Positions 1 through 5,285 of a stretch of DNA of 5,644 bases are shown here, piece by piece (within the stretch, counting starts at the first letter, position 1; each line of letters opens with the position of its first letter). The stretch is from positions 1-5,644 of the forward strand of contig NZ_LSJM01000025.1 of NCBI RefSeq assembly GCF_001557215.1. The letters run 5' to 3'. Position numbers and translations under genes: made by a program. The notes under the pieces are model-generated. The model was given only the letters and a program-made list of their open reading frames with translations. It had not been told where the DNA came from and did no database searches. Source of the stretch: Sphingomonas sp. CCH9-E2. GTDB taxonomy: Bacteria; Pseudomonadota; Alphaproteobacteria; Sphingomonadales; Sphingomonadaceae.

Positions 1-1
1 G

Positions 2-553
2 CCCACCCCTGCCCCGGCGCCCAAACCGGCGACGCAAAAGGTGGCGCTCGACACTAGCTTCGGGCGCATCGTGCTGGAACTGGAGACGCAGCGCGCGCCG
101 ATCACCGCGCGCAATTTCCTGCGCTATGCCGATCAGAAGCGGCTGGACGGCATCGCCTTCTACCGGACGGTGAAGGTTGCGGACAAATTCGGCTTCGTCC
201 AGTTCGGGATCGACAACGACCCCAAGCGCATCCTGCCCCCGATCAAGCATGAGCCGACCACGCAAACCGGCGTCAAGCACGTCAACGGCGCGATCAGCAC
301 CGCCCGCCTCGCCCCCGGCACCGCGCGCGGCGAGTTCACGATCAGCGTGGGGGATCAGCCCTCGCTCGACGCCGATCCGACGCGGCCGGGCGACAATCTC
401 GGCTACGCCGCCTTCGGCAAGGTGGTCGAGGGAATGGACGTGGTGTGGAAGATCCTCGACGCCCCGACCTCACCGACCGCGGGCGAGGGCGTGATGAAGG
501 GCCAGATGCTCAGCCCGAAAATCCGGATCCTGAAGGTGACCCGCGTGCCTTGA
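2..553 (+). CDS. Cyclophilin-type peptidyl-prolyl cis-trans isomerase, 5' end missing (exported form likely)
   Basis: Catalyses cis-trans isomerisation of Xaa-Pro bonds, probably in the periplasm. The reading frame is open to the left edge, so the true start and any signal peptide lie outside; the GTG at 41 is internal. The visible 183 residues begin with a Pro/Ala-rich segment (PTPAPAPKPATQK), typical of the linker after a signal peptide in sphingomonad secreted cyclophilins. The domain follows: GRIVLELE opening strand, NFLRY helix, FYRTV holding the catalytic arginine (Arg55 of human CypA), FVQFG with the conserved glutamine, then AFGKVVEGMDVV near the end. The C-terminal PTAGEGVMKGQML is a feature I recall from this sphingomonad subgroup. 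Two pocket positions look unusual: GEFTI stands where most have a Q/D-FFI motif. It ends at TGA 551-553, 17 bp from the convergent small gene. The family is confident; activity is less so because of the substitutions. Confidence 0.93.
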   Translation, partial: PTPAPAPKPATQKVALDTSFGRIVLELETQRAPITARNFLRYADQKRLDGIAFYRTVKVADKFGFVQFGIDNDPKRILPPIKHEPTTQTGVKHVNGAISTARLAPGTARGEFTISVGDQPSLDADPTRPGDNLGYAAFGKVVEGMDVVWKILDAPTSPTAGEGVMKGQMLSPKIRILKVTRVP

Positions 554-570
554 TGCAGAACGGCACCGGC

Positions 571-708
571 CTAAACCGCACTGAACAGCAGGAGGACGAA
601 CACCCAAAACACCAACGACCCGCACACGATCATCAGAAAGCCCGAACCGGCGGGCAGCGCGTCGTCCATCGGGTCATCCGTGCTGGCAATCTCGTGGTAA
701 GACGGCAT
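571..708 (-). CDS. Small tail-anchored-like membrane protein, 45 aa, unknown function
   Basis: A short gene that automatic callers can miss. ATG is at 708-706 and TAG at 573-571. The first 20 residues are hydrophilic and acidic (MPSYHEIASTDDPMDDALPA). A strongly hydrophobic stretch from about residue 23 to the last residue (FLMIVCGSLVFWVFVLLLF, then SAV) would form one transmembrane helix with nothing after it, as in a tail-anchored protein. The start is supported by CGGAGA six bases upstream (715-720). It converges on the cyclophilin gene and lies on the same strand as the 589-residue protein gene, 106 bp downstream of it, so it could be read from that transcript; I see no convincing promoter of its own. 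I do not recognise a family. The clean hydrophilic-then-hydrophobic design and well-placed ribosome-binding site argue for a real gene; expression is unproven. Confidence 0.68.
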   Translation of the reverse strand: MPSYHEIASTDDPMDDALPAGSGFLMIVCGSLVFWVFVLLLFSAV

Positions 709-714
709 GGCAAG

Positions 715-720
715 TCTCCG
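715..720 (-). promoter_or_regulatory. Shine-Dalgarno of the 45-aa membrane protein gene
   Basis: On the minus strand this reads CGGAGA, six bases before the ATG at 708. It is the main support, besides the protein's composition, for treating the 45-codon frame as a gene. Confidence 0.6.
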
Positions 721-814
721 CTCGATGCTGCCATGCCTGCCACGCCCCGACCGGGTTGCCCATAATGGGAAATTGCGATCGGGTTTCTACCTATATGTCC
801 GTTAACTCAGTAAA

Positions 815-2584
815 TTACTGCGCCGGCGGATATTTTTGGGCGAGCGCGGCACGGATATCGGCCACCTTGATCGCCCGCCACTGCCGCGACGGCTCCTCGC
901 CAGCCGCCAGGCTGATCGGACGGATCAGCAGGCGATATTCGAAGCCCTGCGGCGTCCCGCTTCCGGCGCTGTAGCCGTAATAGCCATAGGTCACCGTCCG
1001 CTCGACCAGCAACGCGCTCTCGATGATGAAGGCGTCCTTGCCGAGGCCGCGAACATGGTCCGCCGCGACCAGCATCGCCGCCTCCTCGACCATCGCCGGG
1101 CTCGCTGACAGGCTGCCCATCCGCAGATTGACCAATTGGGGATCGTCGCCCTTCATGACCCGATATCCTTCCATATCGGTGCGCCAGAAATTGCTCCCCT
1201 CGTCCCGCATCTTGGGCTTGGCGGCGGCATGCTCGCCGCGCGGCAACAGCTTGACCAAGTCGCCAAAGCCCATTTGCAGCATCTTGGTGATGCCCAGGTC
1301 CTGCATCCGCCGGATCTCATCGATCGTCGCGTCGATTGCGCGCGCTTCCGCCGGATCATCGGCGCGCAGCTGTGCGATCAAGTCCGACATGACGACCAGC
1401 GCCTCGCCGCGCGGCCGTTCCGGCTCGTCGGCCAGGGTCTTCATCGTCATCTTGCCGGCACGCAGGCGCAGCGCGATGGCGCGCGACCAATCGTCCAGCG
1501 CCTCGGTCGCCTTGTCCCCGGCGGCGACGCGGCGGCGATAATCCTCTTCGACCCGCTTGGGCTGCTTGCGCCCGTCGGGGCGCGGCGGCGGGGGTTCGAC
1601 GGCAAAGGCCACTTCGTCCCGCGCGCCCTTCAGCTCGATGGCCGACTGCTCGGTCTTGCCCGCCGCGAGCAGCGCGTAAGCCCGAGCCCCGCGAATCGCC
1701 GCGCGACCCTCGATCTCGTCATATTTGCGATCCTCCTCACCACTCAGCGTCCAGCCGCCCCGGTTCTTGGGCAGGTCGAAGCTGATCTGCTCGGCATAGA
1801 GCGCCGCATTCTCGAAATCGCCGGTCTGCAATGCGATCAGCAGCATCAGCCGCAGCATCAGCGGATTATAGGATGCCTGTTCGCGCAACTGTGCGATGCG
1901 GTTGCCGCGATCGGTGTCGAACAACAGCCGGATCGCCGAAGCGATCCGCCGGACGCTGGGCGAAAACGGCCGTCGCGCGACGATCGAGTCGAGCAATTTC
2001 TGTGCATCCGCCGTCTTCTTCGTGCGATAGAGCGCGATCGCGCGCAGCGCGTCGCTGCCAAGCCGCGATGCGGCAAGCGCCTCGGGCGTGGCATAGGTCG
2101 CGTGGAAGGTATCGAACTCGTCCAGCGTGGCCAGGGCGGTGGCGTCGCTCTTCTCGGCAAGTTCGTGAAGTGCGCGGGCGCGGAGCAGCGAGAGGCGGCG
2201 ATCGCGGAACTCGGGGACCAGCATCGGGTCGGCCAGCGTCCGCTCGCACGCCGCGCTGCCCTGCACCCCGAACGATCGTACGCGGATGCCGTAATTCGGC
2301 CCCAACCCACCCCAGGCGCGGTGCTCGGGCTGCTTCTCGCCGGGCTTCAGCTTCTTCTTCGGGTTCGGGACGGGATAGCCGTCACAGGTCGGATAGTCCG
2401 CCGCGGTCGCTGGCTGGGGCGCGACCGGGGTCGCCGGGGCGAGAGCCGGCGGCGCGGGCGGTATCACCGCTACGGGCGGCGGCGGGGATGGCACTTCGAC
2501 CACCTCGGTCTGGGCGGCTTGCGCGCCACTTGCCATCCCGCCGGTCGCCACCGCGCCGACCAGCGCTGCCCAGAATCTCTTCAC
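815..2584 (-). CDS. Exported helical-repeat (TPR-like) protein, 589 aa, unknown function
   Basis: I do not recognise this protein. Translation probably starts at GTG 2584-2582 after an AAGGGGG ribosome-binding site; the frame stays open upstream into the peptidase gene, but that extension has no signal peptide. Residues 1-23 form a signal peptide (positive VKRFW, hydrophobic core, cleavage likely after AQA). Residues 32-62 are Pro/Ala-rich, a probable flexible linker. Residues 120-325 are helical with several TPR-like pairs, such as IALQTGDFENAALYAEQI (about 250-267) and ALLAAGKTEQSAIELKGA (about 304-321). A Pro-rich charged hinge covers about 330-348, with more helix to about 445. The last 110 residues look like a separate alpha/beta domain (VEEAAMLVAADHV, then FIIESALLVERTVT and FEYRLLIRPI). 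Only two cysteines follow the signal (C67, C113), a possible disulfide. No lipobox is seen, so it is probably periplasmic or outer-membrane associated. A scaffold or assembly role would fit the repeats but is a guess. Confidence 0.88.
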   Translation of the reverse strand: MKRFWAALVGAVATGGMASGAQAAQTEVVEVPSPPPPVAVIPPAPPALAPATPVAPQPATAADYPTCDGYPVPNPKKKLKPGEKQPEHRAWGGLGPNYGIRVRSFGVQGSAACERTLADPMLVPEFRDRRLSLLRARALHELAEKSDATALATLDEFDTFHATYATPEALAASRLGSDALRAIALYRTKKTADAQKLLDSIVARRPFSPSVRRIASAIRLLFDTDRGNRIAQLREQASYNPLMLRLMLLIALQTGDFENAALYAEQISFDLPKNRGGWTLSGEEDRKYDEIEGRAAIRGARAYALLAAGKTEQSAIELKGARDEVAFAVEPPPPRPDGRKQPKRVEEDYRRRVAAGDKATEALDDWSRAIALRLRAGKMTMKTLADEPERPRGEALVVMSDLIAQLRADDPAEARAIDATIDEIRRMQDLGITKMLQMGFGDLVKLLPRGEHAAAKPKMRDEGSNFWRTDMEGYRVMKGDDPQLVNLRMGSLSASPAMVEEAAMLVAADHVRGLGKDAFIIESALLVERTVTYGYYGYSAGSGTPQGFEYRLLIRPISLAAGEEPSRQWRAIKVADIRAALAQKYPPAQ

Positions 2585-2590
2585 CGAAAG

Positions 2591-2597
2591 CCCCCTT
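2591..2597 (-). promoter_or_regulatory. Ribosome-binding site that decides the GTG start at 2584
   Basis: The minus strand reads AAGGGGG, six bases before GTG. Together with the signal peptide that begins exactly at this GTG, it fixes the start of the 589-residue protein and rules out the in-frame upstream extension that would overlap the peptidase gene. Confidence 0.7.
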
Positions 2598-2665
2598 ACG
2601 ATTCGTCGCGACGATAGCGGCAGGCGATCGGGGCAGAAAGCGGCAAAAAGTCCCGCAATCTCAAC

Positions 2666-2697
2666 GGTCCCGGGGAACATTGCTGCCCCCGGGCACC
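2666..2697 (-). terminator. Hairpin just downstream of the peptidase stop codon (possible terminator or 3'-end stabiliser)
   Basis: The arms GGTCCCGGGG (2666-2675) and CCCCGGGCACC (2687-2697) pair over ten base pairs with a single bulged C at 2694 and an 11-base loop. The stem begins five bases after the peptidase stop codon (2703-2705). On the minus strand there is no immediate T-run; five Ts (2645-2649) follow only about 16 bases later. It therefore is not a textbook intrinsic terminator and may instead be a leaky terminator or a transcript-end stabiliser in front of the next gene. Confidence 0.45.
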
Positions 2698-2702
2698 GAT
2701 AG

Positions 2703-4853
2703 TCACTGAACCGGCTTGACGTCGAGACCGGTCCACTTGGCCGCAAAGGCCCAGAGGTCAGAAGTTTCCTCGATGACCTTGTCGGTCGGCTTGCCCGAAC
2801 CATGGCCGGCGCGGGTCTCGATCCGGACAAGGTGCGGCTTGGGGCCGATATCCGCCGCCTGCAGCGCGGCGGTGTATTTGAACGTATGGCCCGGCACCAC
2901 GCGATCGTCAGTGTCCGCAGTGGTCGCCAGGATTGCCGGATAGGTCTTGCCCGACTGGATGTTGTGATAGGGCGAATAGTTGCGCAGGATCTTCCAGTCG
3001 GCTTCCTTCGACGGATAGCCATAATCGTCGACCCAGTAACGCCCGGCGGTCCAGCGGTCGAAGCGCAGCATGTCCATCACGCCGACAGCGGGCATCGCCG
3101 CCGCGAACAGATCCGGCCGCTGGTTGACCACCGCGCCGACCAGCAGACCGCCATTCGACCCGCCCTGGATCGCGAGCCCGTCCTTCTTCGTGATCCCCTG
3201 AGCGATCAGATACTCGCCTGCCGCGATGAAATCGTCGAACACATTCTGCTTGTTCTTCAGGCGTCCGCCATCGTGCCACGCCTTGCCATATTCGCCGCCG
3301 CCGCGGATATTGGCGAGGACGAACACGCCCCCCTGCTCCATCCACGCCAGCCGCGCGGCGCTGAACGCCGGGCCATAGCTGATGTTGAACCCACCATAGG
3401 CCCAGAGCAGCGTCGGCGCGGGCCCGGTCACATCCTTGCGCTTGACCACGAACATCGGAACCTTGGTCCCGTCCTTCGAGGTGAAGAAGCGTTGCTCGAC
3501 GCCATATTTGGCCGGGTCGAACGCCACCTTGGGCTTGGCCCATTCGGTCGCCTTGCCGGTCTTAACGTCATAGCGATAGACGGTGGTCGGCATGTTGAAG
3601 CTGGTAAAGGCGTAGAAGGCCTCGGTCTCGCCCGGGTCGCCGCTAAAGCCCGCCACGCTGCCGATGCCCGGCGTCGCGACCTTGCCCAGCAGCTTGCCGT
3701 CGAGCGAATAGCGCCGCATCTCGTCCTTCGCGTCGACCAGATAGGTGACGAACAGCTGCCCGCCGACGATGCCCGCGCCTTCCATCGTCGCCTTGTCCTC
3801 GGGGATCAGGTCGGTCGCGACCGGGTTGGCGGCGGCGACGTCCATCGTCACGACCTTTTTGCGCGACGCCCCCTTGTCGGTGGTCCAGAAGAATTTGCTG
3901 CCGATATTGCCGGCGAGGCTCCACTCGTTCTCCAGCCCCTTGATGATCGTGCGCGGCTTGGCGGCGGGGTCCTTGAGGTTGAGGATCGTCACTTCGTAGC
4001 GATTGTCGGTCCCCTCGGTCGTGGTGATGACCAGCCAGCCGCCGTCATCGGTGACCTGCGCGAAATGGCCGCGGCGCGGCGTTTCCGGGGTCGCGTAGAT
4101 CAGTTTGTCGGCATCCTGCGACGTGCCGAGCTTGTGGAAATAGACCGCCTGGTTTTCGTTCAGCGCCTGGAAGGTCTCGCCCTCCTTCACCGCCGGAAAG
4201 CGCGAATAATAGAAGCCCGAGCCATCCTTGGCCCAGGCGAGGTTGCTGAACTTGATCCACTTGACCTCATCGTCCAGCGTCTTTCCGGTGGCGACGTCGA
4301 GCACTTTGACGGTGCGCCAGTCCGAGCCGCCGTCCTGAATGCCATAGACGAGCAGCTTGCCATCCTCCGACGGCACCCATTCGGACAGTGCAGTCGCGCC
4401 GTCCTTGGCCCAGCCATTGGGGTCGATCAGCACGCGGCCCGGTCCGTCGAGGCTGTCACGCACCCACAAGACCGCCTGATTCTGCAGGCCGCTATTGTGG
4501 CTGTAGAAATAACGTCCGCCCTTGCGGGTGGGCACGCCGAAGCGTTCGTAATCGAACAGCTGCTTGATCCGTGCCTTGAAGATGTCGCGGCCGGGGAGCG
4601 TATCGAGATAGGCGTCGGTCACCTTGTTCTGCGCCGCAACCCATTCGGCCACTTCCTTGTCGTTGCGGACGTCGTTTTCCAGCCAGCGATAGGGGTCGGC
4701 GACCTTTTCCCCGAACGCCTCATCGACGACATCGACGCGGCGGGTGTCGGGATAGGTGATCGGTGCGGTCATGGTCGGCGCGGACTCCGGGCTGGCGAAG
4801 GCGGTGGGGGTAACGAACAGCAAAGGCAGGGCGAGAATCGACGCGCGGCGCAT
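2703..4853 (-). CDS. Secreted prolyl oligopeptidase (prolyl endopeptidase), serine peptidase family S9A
   Basis: Cleaves peptides after proline, most likely in the periplasm or outside the cell. The 716 residues match the usual family length of about 700 plus a signal peptide. Residues 1-20 are the signal (MRRAS, hydrophobic core, AFA cleavage motif). An N-terminal segment with DPYRWLEN (53-60) leads into the beta-propeller (about 100-445), which limits access to peptides. The hydrolase domain shows the full triad by motif alignment to porcine POP: Ser566 in GGSNGG, Asp649 in DTDDRVVP and His684 in AGHGSGKP. Other active-site positions are present: Tyr486 in YGGFN (oxyanion), Asn567, Trp607 (proline stacking) and Arg651. 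Many motifs equal those I recall from the Novosphingobium capsulatum enzyme. There is no cysteine in the chain. The start is fixed by AGGAGA five bases upstream plus the signal peptide. A promoter-like pair lies just upstream and a hairpin follows the stop. Very sure of the family; natural substrates unknown. Confidence 0.97.
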   Translation of the reverse strand: MRRASILALPLLFVTPTAFASPESAPTMTAPITYPDTRRVDVVDEAFGEKVADPYRWLENDVRNDKEVAEWVAAQNKVTDAYLDTLPGRDIFKARIKQLFDYERFGVPTRKGGRYFYSHNSGLQNQAVLWVRDSLDGPGRVLIDPNGWAKDGATALSEWVPSEDGKLLVYGIQDGGSDWRTVKVLDVATGKTLDDEVKWIKFSNLAWAKDGSGFYYSRFPAVKEGETFQALNENQAVYFHKLGTSQDADKLIYATPETPRRGHFAQVTDDGGWLVITTTEGTDNRYEVTILNLKDPAAKPRTIIKGLENEWSLAGNIGSKFFWTTDKGASRKKVVTMDVAAANPVATDLIPEDKATMEGAGIVGGQLFVTYLVDAKDEMRRYSLDGKLLGKVATPGIGSVAGFSGDPGETEAFYAFTSFNMPTTVYRYDVKTGKATEWAKPKVAFDPAKYGVEQRFFTSKDGTKVPMFVVKRKDVTGPAPTLLWAYGGFNISYGPAFSAARLAWMEQGGVFVLANIRGGGEYGKAWHDGGRLKNKQNVFDDFIAAGEYLIAQGITKKDGLAIQGGSNGGLLVGAVVNQRPDLFAAAMPAVGVMDMLRFDRWTAGRYWVDDYGYPSKEADWKILRNYSPYHNIQSGKTYPAILATTADTDDRVVPGHTFKYTAALQAADIGPKPHLVRIETRAGHGSGKPTDKVIEETSDLWAFAAKWTGLDVKPVQ

Positions 4854-4858
4854 TGGTA

Positions 4859-4864
4859 TCTCCT
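4859..4864 (-). promoter_or_regulatory. Shine-Dalgarno of the prolyl oligopeptidase gene
   Basis: The minus strand reads AGGAGA, five bases before the ATG at 4853. It selects the signal-peptide-bearing start over the internal ATG at codon 28, which would give a cytoplasmic protein. Confidence 0.75.
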
Positions 4865-4880
4865 GAAACGGAAGCGCCTT

Positions 4881-4908
4881 ACCCTATTGCTACACTTCGC
4901 CGGGTCAA
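4881..4908 (-). promoter_or_regulatory. Putative sigma70-type promoter of the prolyl oligopeptidase gene
   Basis: The minus strand has TTGACC (4908-4903) as a -35 element, five of six matches to TTGACA, then a 16-base spacer and TAGGGT (4886-4881) as a weak -10 that keeps the key T, A and final T. A start near 4874 would give a leader of about 20 bases that just contains the ribosome-binding site. Position and -35 are good; the -10 is poor. Confidence 0.45.
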
Positions 4909-5001
4909 GCGGCGTGTCCGACGAAGCTGACATAAATGCGGGGGTTTTCGACCGACGACACAGCAACGCGACAGGTTCGCGACCGCGAGGCGACTCCAGT
5001 G

Positions 5002-5118
5002 TCAGGCAAAGGCGAGCAGCGCACTCTCGTGGGCGATCCAAGCCATCACCAGCAATGGCAAGGTGGCGAAAGCAATCGCCACCGCACTGCTTGCGCCATG
5101 TCCGCTCGTCCGTTTCAT
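5002..5118 (-). CDS. Small single-helix membrane protein, 38 aa, unknown function
   Basis: ATG at 5118-5116 and TGA at 5004-5002 give 38 residues. The N-terminus is basic (MKRTSGHG), followed by one hydrophobic helix from about residue 11 to 29 (SAVAIAFATLPLLVMAWIA) with a proline in the middle, and a short tail HESALLAFA. The positive-inside rule predicts the N-terminus in the cytoplasm. The frame extends further upstream, but the ATG at 5118 has a perfect AGGAGG five bases before it, whereas the upstream part is Arg-rich with no such site and is unlikely to be translated. A very short secreted peptide is the alternative, though no clear signal peptidase site is visible. A sigma54-like motif stands at the right distance upstream. 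It lies 148 bp upstream of the peptidase gene, on the same strand, and is divergent from the gene at 5286. I recognise no family. Confidence 0.65.
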   Translation of the reverse strand: MKRTSGHGASSAVAIAFATLPLLVMAWIAHESALLAFA

Positions 5119-5123
5119 CTGAA

Positions 5124-5129
5124 CCTCCT
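5124..5129 (-). promoter_or_regulatory. Perfect Shine-Dalgarno of the 38-aa membrane protein gene
   Basis: The minus strand reads AGGAGG with five bases to the ATG at 5118. This is the strongest ribosome-binding site in the window, and it picks the 38-codon start over the longer 73-codon frame that begins at 5223. Confidence 0.72.
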
Positions 5130-5142
5130 GCGCCGCGATGTT

Positions 5143-5158
5143 TGCAGGGCGCGTGCCA
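5143..5158 (-). promoter_or_regulatory. Sigma54-like -24/-12 promoter motif upstream of the 38-aa gene
   Basis: The minus strand reads TGGCACGCGCCCTGCA. Against the known sigma54 consensus TGGCACG-N4-TTGCA it has one mismatch (C for the first T of the -12 box), and the GG-to-GC spacing is correct. The predicted start near 5132 would leave a leader of about 14 bases holding only the AGGAGG site. No good sigma70 -10 element sits at the matching distance from TTGGCA. Whether this organism has RpoN cannot be seen here. Confidence 0.35.
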
Positions 5159-5285
5159 ATTCGGCGATCGGCGGATTTCCGTCGGTTCTGCCTTGGGACC
5201 TTAGATGGGGAGCCGGACACCACACCAAAGTTCAGCGATTCTTACGGGGGCGCAACATTAGCTTGGGGCGGAGGAGCATGGCAGG

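Noticed and set aside
41..43. GTG as the start of the cyclophilin
   Set aside because: The frame is open to the window edge with a typical Pro/Ala linker before it, and the sequence before this GTG has no ribosome-binding site, so the gene starts outside the window.
545..566. Inverted repeat GTGCC/GGCAC between the convergent cyclophilin and 45-aa genes
   Set aside because: Only five pairs with a 12-base loop and no T-run on either strand; too weak to call a terminator.
445..765. A 106-codon + strand frame overlapping the end of the cyclophilin gene
   Set aside because: Highly charged Asp/Arg/Pro-rich translation without domain signals; it overlaps both the cyclophilin end and the 45-aa gene on the other strand.
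808..820. Perfect 13-bp palindrome CAGTAAATTACTG at the stop codon of the 589-residue protein gene
   Set aside because: With a one-base centre it cannot fold as an RNA hairpin, it does not extend outward, and no promoter was recognised beside it, so an operator call is not supported.
1136..2617. A 493-codon open frame on the + strand opposite the 589-residue protein gene
   Set aside because: No ribosome-binding site or signal peptide was seen, and the composition is Arg/Gln/Gly-rich as expected for an antisense shadow. The minus-strand frame has a signal peptide and ordered domains.
2585..3022. An N-terminal extension of the 589-residue protein to 735 residues
   Set aside because: It would overlap the end of the peptidase gene by more than 300 bases and begins with an Arg/Pro-rich stretch; a ribosome-binding site and signal peptide sit exactly at the GTG at 2584.
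4977..4988. Short inverted repeat TCGCGACCGCGA downstream of the 38-aa gene
   Set aside because: Only four pairs around a four-base loop, no T-tract; expected by chance in GC-rich DNA.
2802..5204. An 800-codon open frame on the + strand opposite the prolyl oligopeptidase gene
   Set aside because: Long antisense frames are common opposite GC-rich genes. Its translation is low in complexity and rich in Arg, Gly, Ala and Asp, shows no family motifs, and the opposite strand holds an unmistakable enzyme.
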